From contig CALUVG010000021.1 of the NCBI GenBank assembly GCA_944324165.1, forward strand, positions 1-32,506: 32,506 nt of DNA. The letters run 5' to 3'. Source of the DNA: Candidatus Gastranaerophilales bacterium (GTDB lineage Bacteria > Cyanobacteriota > Vampirovibrionia > Gastranaerophilales > Gastranaerophilaceae). The notes beneath the pieces are model-generated. The model made no database searches, was not told the origin of the DNA, and was given only the letters and a program-made list of their open reading frames with translations. Within the stretch, counting starts at the first letter, position 1. Each line of letters starts with the position of its first letter. Below, one piece after another: positions 1-7,729 of this stretch. A program made the translations under genes and the position numbers.

Positions 1-5
1 CTCAT
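1..5 (-). CDS. Start of an unknown leftward gene, cut by the window edge
   Basis: Only the ATG and two further bases lie inside the window. The call rests on a perfect AGGAGG ribosome site at 10-15, four bases upstream of the ATG at 3-5. The gene sits directly downstream of the 28-residue mini-gene on the same strand, so the two may share a transcript. The product cannot be known from here. Confidence 0.5.
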
Positions 6-40
6 TGTTCCTCCTTTTTTTATTATATTCGAAAACTTGC

Positions 41-127
41 CTACTGACCGATTACGTTTTTAGGGGGACAATTCAAGAAACCCCAACCTACAGTAAATTT
101 TTCTTTCGTTGCACAATTTGCAGCCAT
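41..127 (-). CDS. VGW-motif mini-gene, 28 residues (locus 1)
   Basis: A tiny minus-strand reading frame begins at ATG 127 behind an AGAGGAG ribosome site (133-139) and ends at TAG 41-43. The peptide starts MAANCATKEKFTVGWGF. Its first 17 codons align without gaps to the first 17 codons of the small gene at 23840-24085 (8 of 17 residues identical, including M-A, A6, K10 and VGW-F). The upstream leader is also shared (35 of 39 bases identical, 152-190 versus 24106-24144), so this is unlikely to be a chance frame. It has one VGW unit where the longer relative has three, and may be a truncated copy. No function is known. The run GTAGGTTGGGGTTTC that encodes VGWGF recurs as DNA in the longer gene. 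Confidence 0.55.
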   Translation of the reverse strand: MAANCATKEKFTVGWGFLNCPPKNVIGQ

Positions 128-151
128 CCAAACTCCTCTAAGTTTTGTCCT

Positions 152-193
152 CATACTTCTATTATTACATATTGCTCAGAATTTTTCAAGTCC
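152..193 (-). repeat. Dispersed leader repeat, copy 1
   Basis: On the minus strand the 39 bases at 152-190 match 24106-24144 at 35 positions. The 15 bases at 179-193 (GGACTTGAAAAATTC) recur with one change on the plus strand at 23654-23668. The repeat carries the promoter of the mini-gene and ends about 70 bases from the tspO start. Confidence 0.65.
161..189 (-). promoter_or_regulatory. Promoter of VGW locus 1
   Basis: On the minus strand, TTGAAA (184-189), a 17-base spacer and AATAAT (161-166) preceded by TG (extended -10) form a good sigma-70-type promoter. The block is nearly identical to the one before the second VGW gene at 24115-24143, which supports it as functional rather than chance. 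Confidence 0.6.
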
Positions 194-262
194 TTTAGCA
201 CACATCTGTATAATCTCTTATAAGGTGATGTGAAAAATAAATGACTCTTATAAACTTCCATT

Positions 263-655
263 ATGATGAAAAATATGCAGTGGTATCACAGTTTGGATAA
301 AGCCCCTTTAAGTCCGCCGGATTGGATTTTCGCTCCTGTATGGACAATTTTATATATAATGATTGCCATATCTCTATTTCTATTTCTCAAAAACGGATTT
401 TCTAAAGCAAAAATTCTGCCGCTTGTCTTCTTTATAATACAAATGCTTTTAAACTTTGCATGGACACCCGTATTCTTTGGAATGCAAAATATAAGAGCTG
501 CATATATAATTCTTGTCCTGCTTATAATATTCTTAATTTTAACAATCACATCACTTTTTAAATTTTCAAAAGCCGCAGCTTATATATTAATCCCATACCT
601 TTTATGGTCATCATTTGCCGCTTATTTAAACTATATGATTATGGTCAGAAACTAG
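263..655 (+). CDS. tspO: TspO/MBR family membrane protein lacking the first helix
   Basis: This 130-residue protein has the TspO signature near its N-terminus: WYHSLDKAPLSPPDW, then FAPVWTILY. A second family motif, NFAWTPVFFG, and four hydrophobic helices follow (about residues 21-43, 50-73, 78-100 and 104-127). TspO proteins bind porphyrins and related hydrophobic ligands and normally have five helices and about 150-160 residues. Here the helix that should precede the WY motif is absent, and the frame is closed by a stop at 251-253. The start is uncertain: ATGs at 263, 266 and 275 all lack a good ribosome site, while a well-placed AAGGTG serves a 19-codon frame (241-300) overlapping it. A -10-like TATAAT lies at 209-214. 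The stop codon overlaps that of the convergent gene. The family call is firm; activity is uncertain. Confidence 0.85.
   Translation: MMKNMQWYHSLDKAPLSPPDWIFAPVWTILYIMIAISLFLFLKNGFSKAKILPLVFFIIQMLLNFAWTPVFFGMQNIRAAYIILVLLIIFLILTITSLFKFSKAAAYILIPYLLWSSFAAYLNYMIMVRN
652..655. other. Shared CTAG stop of two convergent genes
   Basis: The palindrome CTAG contains the TAG stop of tspO (653-655, plus) and the TAG stop of the unknown gene (652-654, minus). The genes therefore overlap by four bases and no separate terminator lies between them. Confidence 0.9.
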
Positions 656-2163
656 TGCTGAATGATTATACGTCCGGTATTATTATTAACCACTCTGAGT
701 ATATCTTTTCCAAACTTATCAAACTGTTCCTGTGAACAAATAACCTTTCCTGTAACTGTTTCAAGTTTTGGAGGAAATTGCTGTATTGAAGATACAAAAA
801 GCGGATTTTTGTGAGTTAATGTAAAGTTTCCGTTTATAACTTTCACATTACTTAAAAGGTTATCTTCAACAATACCCATCATTGAATACGGAACAGATAT
901 TCCACTATTTGCATTTACAAGGCAAGACGGTTTATATGAATCTATAGCAAGCAAGTCATCAGTAAATGAAAGTCTTTCTACGTCTTTACCCAAAAATTTA
1001 AATATTGCAAAATTATCATTTTCTTTAATAGCTTTTTCAAAGTTCTTACCTAATTCAGGACTGTATTCTGAAAGTTTCTCGCTTATAAGTATTTCCTGAA
1101 ACGCCTTCGGTCCCTCAGGTATAATATCAGAATTGCATTTAAGACCTTTTTCTTTAATAAAAGATTTAACCTTGTCCAATAAGTTAATAGGAATTATATT
1201 ATTATTATCGCCGCCTTGAATCTGGTCAATTTTTCCTTTTTCTGTTGTCATACCTATCAAAGACTGCCAGAGGTTATTTTTCTTTTCGCGTTCAAGGTAT
1301 ACATAAAAATCGCCATCCTGCAATGCTGCTTCGGCTTTATCTACACTTGAACGTGTACACCAGTTTTTATTACTTAGAATTTCCAGTGTATGAATATTTT
1401 CCTCTTTATGCTGCGGATCATTTTTTATTGAAGGAATTTTTACCCACACAGCACTATTATCTGACAAATTTTTGTCTAATAACAGATTATCTCTCAATCT
1501 ATGTGTATAAATTTCCAAAAATGACGGGGTTGCGCAACGAACAGCTCTGTCTTTAGGCTCTATTTTTTCAAACCCGCGAATAGTCTCTAAAAGTGCTTTT
1601 GCATCAAACGGCACAGGTATATGCCTGTTGCTGTTTTTCAACTCACTGTTTACAGAATGCCAGATTACAAACTTAACAGACGGATCTTTAGTAAAATATT
1701 CAGTCAGTTTCTCTGTTTCCTCTGTTTTAGGAAATTTTTCAGGTGCTTGTAAAAATGTCTGCCATTCATGCAGGCGGCTTGCTCTTGCTTCATTAATTTT
1801 ATCAACGGAATATTGCCGAATATCCTGAGGTATATAATTTTTCCACTTTATTTTATCCGTAATACTTTCTGTATATGGACCGTAAACACGGTTTAGCTTA
1901 AATAATTTATCAATACCTGTTTTTATATTTGCAGCGGACAATAGGCTGCCATCTATCTGGTATTTCTTATTTTTATTAAGAATATCTGCAGAAAGATATT
2001 CAAATACTGTTTTGTAATATGATGGCTGGGACATGCCTGTAAAGCACACCGTATCTTGTCGTAATGTATGCGATATATCAGGCATTTTTAAAAATTTATT
2101 ATTTGTATTTATTTTCGGGGAAATTATAGGTATATATCCAAAATTATTAATATTTTGAACCAT
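652..2163 (-). CDS. Unknown 503-residue protein with a PcfJ-like segment and LRR-like tail
   Basis: I do not recognise a characterised family. No signal peptide or membrane helix is seen. The middle holds NKNWCTRSSVDKAEAALQ, then GDFYVYLER and later IDQIQGGDNNN. That order (Trp-Cys-Thr, a Gly-Asp-Phe-Tyr-Val-Tyr strand, then Q-x-G-x-x-N) resembles the C-terminal half of PcfJ-like proteins; this is a weak, motif-level likeness. Near the C-terminus VKVINGNFTLTHKN and LETVTGKVICSQ look like two short LRR-like units. The N-terminal 45 residues are low in complexity and probably disordered. It stands alone, convergent with tspO and divergent from the DUF2971 gene. No good ribosome site is seen before the ATG. 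Confidence 0.75.
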   Translation of the reverse strand: MVQNINNFGYIPIISPKINTNNKFLKMPDISHTLRQDTVCFTGMSQPSYYKTVFEYLSADILNKNKKYQIDGSLLSAANIKTGIDKLFKLNRVYGPYTESITDKIKWKNYIPQDIRQYSVDKINEARASRLHEWQTFLQAPEKFPKTEETEKLTEYFTKDPSVKFVIWHSVNSELKNSNRHIPVPFDAKALLETIRGFEKIEPKDRAVRCATPSFLEIYTHRLRDNLLLDKNLSDNSAVWVKIPSIKNDPQHKEENIHTLEILSNKNWCTRSSVDKAEAALQDGDFYVYLEREKKNNLWQSLIGMTTEKGKIDQIQGGDNNNIIPINLLDKVKSFIKEKGLKCNSDIIPEGPKAFQEILISEKLSEYSPELGKNFEKAIKENDNFAIFKFLGKDVERLSFTDDLLAIDSYKPSCLVNANSGISVPYSMMGIVEDNLLSNVKVINGNFTLTHKNPLFVSSIQQFPPKLETVTGKVICSQEQFDKFGKDILRVVNNNTGRIIIQH

Positions 2164-2295
2164 TTATATTTGCCTTCCAATAGGATTAGAGTCACTTTCG
2201 CATGAGTAGTAATGTCTGTAAAAATGTTTTTTTGCATTTTTATCAATCTATTTTTTACATTTGTTAACAATATTACAGTATTCTTTTCTCTAATA

Positions 2296-2304
2296 TGTTA
2301 TAAT
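2296..2304 (+). promoter_or_regulatory. Extended -10 promoter of the DUF2971 gene
   Basis: TGTTATAAT is a perfect extended -10 element (TG-n-TATAAT). No convincing -35 box stands 16-18 bases upstream. The same nine bases occur before the GGDEF gene and rsmI. It lies 37 bases before the chosen start. Confidence 0.55.
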
Positions 2305-2340
2305 ATTAATAGAGATTTTGTTTTCCGGCGGGGGATTAAA

Positions 2341-3258
2341 ATGATTGATTATGACAGTTTATTGAAAAAAATTCCAAAGGTTAAAAAATACCTTGATGAT
2401 GGTCAAAATAGTATTCTGTATCACTATACAAAGCCGGAAAAACTGTTAAGCATACTGGAATCAGGTATAATCAGATTTTCAAATGCTTTATATCTTAATG
2501 ATAAAGAAGAAGTAACATATTCTTACAAACTTATTGTCGAACTTATTGATGATATGCCGGAATTGAACCAAAAATTGTTTGAAAAAGTTCGGGAACATTT
2601 TGACAGCAAATATAAAAACATTATTAACGGAGAGGATAATTTCAACTATAAATATGAATATTACACTATTTCTTTTTCCGTTGACGGCGACAATCTTATG
2701 TTGTGGAATAATTATTCAAAAGGTCAAACATATACAGGTTACAATATCGGATTCTGCAAAAAAGACCTGATAGCTGATATGGAAAAACAAGGATTTCATT
2801 CAGTCTATGGGAATATTATTTACACAAGAACAACACAAATTGAAGTCCTTAAACAAATATTTGAAAAATGGAACAGGCAGTTTGAAAAACTTGAAAAAGC
2901 TAAAAAAACTCAAAAAAATTCGGACAAAGAGCTTGATGTATTATTTGAACTTATAGATATTTTGAGCATTATAAGTTTATTCTTCAAAAATCCCCATTTC
3001 AAGGATGAAAAAGAATACCGCATTATTTTTATCAATAATTTTAAAATAAGCTCATTTAAACAAACAAAAATTTTTGAAAAAAACGGACTCTTCGTACCTT
3101 ATATTGAATATAAATTCTTAAAGAAAAATGTCAGTTGCATCAATATTGGTCCAACGCTTAATGAAAACATTTTTTACACAAGCACCTGCCGTATGTTGTC
3201 CAATTTTGGCTATGGAAACAAAACTATCAACCGCTCCAAAATTCCATTAAGATTTTAA
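2341..3258 (+). CDS. DUF2971 domain protein
   Basis: This 305-residue cytoplasmic protein has the DUF2971 hallmarks in order: LYHYTKPEKLLSILESGIIR near residue 25, ALYLNDKEEVTY, ISFSVDGDNLMLWNNY, GYNIGF, and FKDEKEYRIIF in the C-terminal half. The family is widespread and of unsettled function; the HYT near the start recalls ADP-ribosyltransferase-like folds, but that is only a resemblance. An earlier in-frame ATG at 2212 would add 43 hydrophobic residues that include the promoter and match nothing in the family. The ATG at 2341 follows a G-rich ribosome site (GGCGGGGG) and is preferred. The gene ends four bases before the convergent WG-repeat gene. Confidence 0.85.
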   Translation: MIDYDSLLKKIPKVKKYLDDGQNSILYHYTKPEKLLSILESGIIRFSNALYLNDKEEVTYSYKLIVELIDDMPELNQKLFEKVREHFDSKYKNIINGEDNFNYKYEYYTISFSVDGDNLMLWNNYSKGQTYTGYNIGFCKKDLIADMEKQGFHSVYGNIIYTRTTQIEVLKQIFEKWNRQFEKLEKAKKTQKNSDKELDVLFELIDILSIISLFFKNPHFKDEKEYRIIFINNFKISSFKQTKIFEKNGLFVPYIEYKFLKKNVSCINIGPTLNENIFYTSTCRMLSNFGYGNKTINRSKIPLRF

Positions 3259-3262
3259 AGTT

Positions 3263-4150
3263 TTATTTTATCTGTCTAATTAAATTCGTTCTAACATCAG
3301 ACAACGGTCCATTGTTAGGATTACGTACAATGTGATAATAATTTCTTATATAAGTAAACGGATATTTTGGAATCCAGGAAAATTTCAACAAAATATTAAC
3401 AGTTTCAGCCCCTTGTGAAAGCATTAGATCATCAATTGTAGCTTCGTGCGCGGGGGAAATTGAGGCAAATATTTTTATAAGATAATCTGTAAAGGTTAAT
3501 ACAGAATATCCTGACATTACACCTGTATTTGCCACCAAATTTGTTACTTTGAAATTTTCATCCGTTTTAATAGTATGTATATCTTCCGGTAAAGTAAGAG
3601 TTTCTGCACTAACTTGTTCTATTTCATACCATTGCCCTTGATATTTTAACCTCATAATATTAGGTTTGGGCATATATATATCATCAAAACGATTGTCCAA
3701 TAGAACTTTCCCGTTGAAATCAGAAACTCCGTAATGATAATCTTTGTATGTTAATATCATTCCTCCAAAAAGCAAATCCAGAGAATCGTATTCAGGAGAT
3801 ATTACAGCCTTACCTGTTTCGTCATACAAACCATAATCACTGGAATTTCCCAGCTTTGCATATTTACCGAGAACTCTGTCAACATGTCTGTATTTAGGCG
3901 GCACAAGTATTGTCCCGTCCGCCCCAATTATACCGTATTTATTCTTCTTATTCATGATGATGAATGCTGAATCGCCAAGCATTATCATCTTTTTGTACTC
4001 AGGCTCAACAATCACTTTGTTATTAACATCCTTCAACCCGAATGTTTTATTGTCATTTGTAAATACTAATGGCAGTTCTCCCGCGGTACAAGCAATATTA
4101 AGATTTTGAAATAATAAAAATAACCCGAGTAAAAATAGTAACTTTTTCAT
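3263..4150 (-). CDS. Secreted WG-repeat protein
   Basis: A 295-residue protein with an N-terminal signal (MKKLLFLLGLFLLFQNLN, cleavage likely near residues 20-24; the Cys at 21 lacks a good lipobox). It then has at least four WG/KWG-type repeats of about 40 residues: FGLKDVNNKVIVEPEYKK, YGIIGADGTILVPPKYRH, YGLYDETGKAVISPEYDS and YGVSDFNGKVLLDNRFDD. Such repeats form beta-rich solenoid or propeller-like scaffolds in exported proteins and are thought to bind proteins or surfaces. The last 110 residues have no repeat and may be a helical domain. It is divergent from the AsmA-like gene with only 54 bases between. Function is unknown beyond a likely envelope location. Confidence 0.8.
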   Translation of the reverse strand: MKKLLFLLGLFLLFQNLNIACTAGELPLVFTNDNKTFGLKDVNNKVIVEPEYKKMIMLGDSAFIIMNKKNKYGIIGADGTILVPPKYRHVDRVLGKYAKLGNSSDYGLYDETGKAVISPEYDSLDLLFGGMILTYKDYHYGVSDFNGKVLLDNRFDDIYMPKPNIMRLKYQGQWYEIEQVSAETLTLPEDIHTIKTDENFKVTNLVANTGVMSGYSVLTFTDYLIKIFASISPAHEATIDDLMLSQGAETVNILLKFSWIPKYPFTYIRNYYHIVRNPNNGPLSDVRTNLIRQIK

Positions 4151-4204
4151 AATTATATGATATCATAAAAATATAGAGAGTATAATTTTTGATAGGGAAT
4201 AGTT

Positions 4205-6985
4205 ATGTCTGGTAGAAAAATCTATAGAATAGTATCCATTACAATATTAAGCATTTTACTGCTAATAGGTGCACTTATGCTTGTATACACAAAAGCATTA
4301 CCTGCACTTGTTGCAAATAAAAATGTACAAAATAAAGTTGAAAAATGTCTTAACAAATCTTTAGGCGTTGAATTACAAATTGAAGATCCTGTATTGAAAA
4401 CTGCAGTGTCTCCTGTTTTAGAATTTAAAGTTAAAAAAATTAAATTAACAAAAGGCGAAGATAAGTTACTTTTTGCAGAAAATTTTGATGCTGTTATATC
4501 CTTTGAAAAAATATTTTCCAAACAATTAGTAATAAAAAAATTTGGCGCAGATAATCTGCTTGTTGATCTTACAAAAATAACAGCTCTGTTTCCGCAGCAA
4601 CAAGAACAAAAAGAAAAGAAACCTTCTGAATGGACTGTTGATTTATTTGACTCAATCTTGTATTTGAAAAACAGCGTCCTGATTTATAAAATGCAGCCGG
4701 ATATACTTGTAAAAATTACGGCTAAAAATTTAGGCATTAATAACACTCAAAAAATTGAACGATTTGTTCATTTTGACATTAATGTTGATATTATAAAAGA
4801 CAAAAAAGCATTTAATATAGCCATCGCTGATAACAACAAAGTAATAATAAAAAATAAACAAATTTATGTTAATAATTGCGAATTAACCATAAATAAATCA
4901 AAAATGTTTATCAATGCATCAGCAGACAGCAGAAAGAATTTTGAACTCCTTGTATATGCAAAAAGATTTTTTATACCGGATGTAATAAAACTATTACAGA
5001 CAAACATTATTCCAAATAATATAAACGATATTCTTGTATATTTTAACGGTCTTAACGGAGATTTTGATTTCGGAATTAAATTGAACAATAACGGACTTAA
5101 CGGTCAGGTAAAACTTAATAAGGTTTCAACCAAATTAATTCCGCTAAACAATCTTCCGGTAACAATGACCAATGGTGAAATAAAGCTTGATGATAAAAAT
5201 ATAGTTTTGTCGAATTTTAAAGGTACTTATGACAATAAATCATCAAATACTTTCAGCTTTAACGGAAATGTTAATGATTATTTAAAATCAATGGATACAA
5301 CTATTGATATGTCAGCAAAATTAACTAATGATTTTACTGAAAAATACATTTCTAAATTAGTCGGCATTCCTATAACTTTAACCGGTAATGCCAACTCAAA
5401 AATTATAATAAAATCTATTTACAACAAAATAGATATAATGCTAGCCGGTAAAATAGCAAAAGGAGATGACATACTTATTGATGGGGCATCTTTAAGCCCG
5501 AAAAATTACGACCGTGCATTAACAGCCGATTTGCACTTTGCTGATAATCTTTTAAATATCAAAAAAATAAATTATTACATCGCATCGGACATAAGCCGTG
5601 GAGTAAAACTTAAACCTATTTTAACATTAACCGGTAATTTTGACATTGCTAAAAATAAATTAACGGATATTGGATTTGATATCCCTAGACCATTACCCAG
5701 CGAATTTTTAAATGTTTTAATCGGGCAAAGAATGTTTAAAAAAGGAACTTTCTCCGGTAATATGCATTACTATGATAATAACGGTAAATTTCCGACACTT
5801 GCCGGGAATTTACAGGCTGAAAAAATACTAATCCCGGGACAAAGATTATTCCTGAAAAGCGGAAGCATTAAAACTGAAAACGGAACTGTTAACATCTCCG
5901 CAAATGGCAAATACAGACGCTCAGGCTACGACTTTTCAGGCAAAATATCTAATGCGATAAAATTCCCGATTGTAATAAAAGACATAAATCTTACTATTGA
6001 CGAAATTGATATTGATAAAATGTTAACTTCAATGAACACGCAGGTAGATCAAAATCAAACAACATTAGCCGCTGAAAATGTTAATTCTGAAGAAGATATT
6101 GAAACAGATGAAGGCGCACCAACTTTTGATATGTCTAATTTAATCATCGAAAAATGTGTGCTCCAAGTATTAAAAGGCAGCTATAAAGATATCCTGTTTA
6201 ATAATGTAAAAGCCAATTTAACTTTAGACAAAAACAGCCTTCTTAAAGTGCACTCAAACCGCTTTGAGATAGCCGAAGGTCATTCTTCAGCCAAAATAGA
6301 ATGCGATTTGAAAAAGCATAAATACAGTGTTGTACTTGGAATTTTGAATGTAAACTCTGATATCATGTCAACATCAATTCTAAACTTAAAACGCGAAATA
6401 TCAGGTAAAGCTAGCGGACTTATTTCACTCAATACAGATGAATCATTAAAACTTAACGGGTCAATTAAATTTTCGGTAAAAGACGGCACTATACAAAAAG
6501 TTGGTCTTGTCGAATATGTATTAAAATTTGCAGCATTGTTCAGAAATCCTGTCGCAATGATAAGTCCTTCTATTTTTTCTGATTTAGTTAACATTCCAGA
6601 AGGTAATTTTGACAAAATTACCGGAGAGTTATATCTTAAAGATAATGTCATTGAAATGATGAAAATCAAATCTTATGCATCACAATTAAGTGCATATATT
6701 GTTGGACGATATGATCTGGAACGCGCCGATGCAACTCTAAGAATTTATACAAAATTTTCTAATAAAGGTAAAGGATTTGCCGGGGCATTAAGAAACTTTT
6801 CGCTCAACAGTCTGGCTAACAGAATTCCTCTTAACAGCGGTAATGACAGCAACTATTATGCCGCAGAACTCGCTGAATTACCGGCAATTGATGCAGATGA
6901 AAAAGATTGTCAGGTATTTCTTACCAAAGTTGACGGTGATGTCGAACATAATAACTTTATATCTTCCTTGAAAAAAATTAAATAA
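4205..6985 (+). CDS. AsmA-like inner-membrane-anchored envelope protein
   Basis: The 926-residue product has one N-terminal membrane anchor (about residues 8-28) and then a long, beta-rich, periplasmic body with many short strands separated by turns. The C-terminal part (GSIKFSVKDGTIQKVGL, LYLKDNVIEMMKIKS, LSAYIVGRYDLERADATL) is the AsmA-like C-terminal domain. AsmA, TamB and YhdP relatives form bridge-like tubes that carry phospholipid to the outer membrane; a similar role here is inferred from family and topology. An acidic linker (about 618-642) splits the body. A -10-like TATAAT lies at 4181-4186 and an AGGGA site stands before the ATG. Transcription ends at the palindrome at 6996-7031. 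The family is fairly sure; the exact subfamily is not. Confidence 0.8.
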   Translation: MSGRKIYRIVSITILSILLLIGALMLVYTKALPALVANKNVQNKVEKCLNKSLGVELQIEDPVLKTAVSPVLEFKVKKIKLTKGEDKLLFAENFDAVISFEKIFSKQLVIKKFGADNLLVDLTKITALFPQQQEQKEKKPSEWTVDLFDSILYLKNSVLIYKMQPDILVKITAKNLGINNTQKIERFVHFDINVDIIKDKKAFNIAIADNNKVIIKNKQIYVNNCELTINKSKMFINASADSRKNFELLVYAKRFFIPDVIKLLQTNIIPNNINDILVYFNGLNGDFDFGIKLNNNGLNGQVKLNKVSTKLIPLNNLPVTMTNGEIKLDDKNIVLSNFKGTYDNKSSNTFSFNGNVNDYLKSMDTTIDMSAKLTNDFTEKYISKLVGIPITLTGNANSKIIIKSIYNKIDIMLAGKIAKGDDILIDGASLSPKNYDRALTADLHFADNLLNIKKINYYIASDISRGVKLKPILTLTGNFDIAKNKLTDIGFDIPRPLPSEFLNVLIGQRMFKKGTFSGNMHYYDNNGKFPTLAGNLQAEKILIPGQRLFLKSGSIKTENGTVNISANGKYRRSGYDFSGKISNAIKFPIVIKDINLTIDEIDIDKMLTSMNTQVDQNQTTLAAENVNSEEDIETDEGAPTFDMSNLIIEKCVLQVLKGSYKDILFNNVKANLTLDKNSLLKVHSNRFEIAEGHSSAKIECDLKKHKYSVVLGILNVNSDIMSTSILNLKREISGKASGLISLNTDESLKLNGSIKFSVKDGTIQKVGLVEYVLKFAALFRNPVAMISPSIFSDLVNIPEGNFDKITGELYLKDNVIEMMKIKSYASQLSAYIVGRYDLERADATLRIYTKFSNKGKGFAGALRNFSLNSLANRIPLNSGNDSNYYAAELAELPAIDADEKDCQVFLTKVDGDVEHNNFISSLKKIK

Positions 6986-6995
6986 TTAATTTTAA

Positions 6996-7031
6996 AAAAG
7001 CGGCGGTCAGGAATTCCTGACCGCCGCTTTT
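6996..7031. terminator. Perfect palindromic bidirectional terminator
   Basis: The 36 bases form a perfect inverted repeat centred on GAATTC: AAAAGCGGCGGTCAGG and its complement. The A and T flanks make it a strong intrinsic terminator on both strands. It serves the AsmA-like gene from the left and the LRR-like gene from the right. Confidence 0.9.
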
Positions 7032-7049
7032 AAAATATTTAAATTGTTT

Positions 7050-7610
7050 TTATACACAAGCACAAGCATCAGCTGTTTCTGCAGAATTTACACTGCAAAA
7101 AGCAAAATTGCTATCAAATGATGAAACTTGTGAATAAACTTGTCCATCAATTTCAACTGACCCGGCTTGATTTAAAGTTGCTAATGAAAGATTTTTTGCA
7201 ACTTTTGAATCAATAACAAGTCTGTTAACTCTCATATCTTTTGGCAATGCTTCAACTTTTGTATTTCTGATATTTAAAGTATTTACTCTAATATCGCTTG
7301 ACAATTTTGTAACATTGCTTTTTTCAAGAGTTAAATAATCAGCACCAATATGAGCAGGTAATTTTTTAACCTGTGTGCCGGTCATGTTAACAACTTTAGC
7401 ATCAATTGAGCAAGCAAAATTCTTAATTTCTGCTCCTGTCATGTTTAAAGTTTCGCTAACCCAGCCGATTGACAATTTGTCAATTGTACATTTTGAAAGA
7501 TTCAAGTTTCCTTCAATGTTTCCTAGTTCCAAAGTTTTGATTGTACAACCTGAAAGATCTAAGTCTCCGCCGTTGTAACTGTTGATAATTTGTTCGTAAT
7601 CTTTTTTCAT
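7050..7610 (-). CDS. LRR-like solenoid protein with exact 19-residue repeats
   Basis: The start at ATG 7610 follows AGGAGG at a good distance; the open frame runs further upstream but without a site. The 186-residue protein has a 15-residue head, then seven consecutive repeats of exactly 19 residues (16-148), with the consensus xLxLxxxxIxKLxxxIxxx. Examples are NLNLSKCTIDKLSIGWVSE and TLNIRNTKVEALPKDMRVN. This should fold as a short right-handed solenoid of the leucine-rich-repeat kind. A 38-residue tail ends in ACACV. No signal peptide is seen, so it is probably cytosolic. LRR proteins usually bind other proteins; the partner is unknown. It follows the DUF4145 gene on the same strand after 119 bases. 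Confidence 0.8.
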   Translation of the reverse strand: MKKDYEQIINSYNGGDLDLSGCTIKTLELGNIEGNLNLSKCTIDKLSIGWVSETLNMTGAEIKNFACSIDAKVVNMTGTQVKKLPAHIGADYLTLEKSNVTKLSSDIRVNTLNIRNTKVEALPKDMRVNRLVIDSKVAKNLSLATLNQAGSVEIDGQVYSQVSSFDSNFAFCSVNSAETADACACV

Positions 7611-7729
7611 TGTGTAAAACCTCCTGATTAAGTAATACAATAAATTTAAAGAAAAGTAACTGATAAAACATCCTCTATATAAATGTTTTTTATTATTTTT
7701 ATTATGAACATAAAAATAATTTTTGCAAA

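Noticed and set aside
5-223. A 72-codon plus-strand frame at the left edge
   Set aside because: It is the antisense of the VGW leader and mini-gene; the conserved leader, ribosome site and protein start are all on the minus strand.
2212-2340. An N-terminal membrane extension of the DUF2971 protein
   Set aside because: The stretch contains the likely promoter and lacks a ribosome site; the family starts near 2341.
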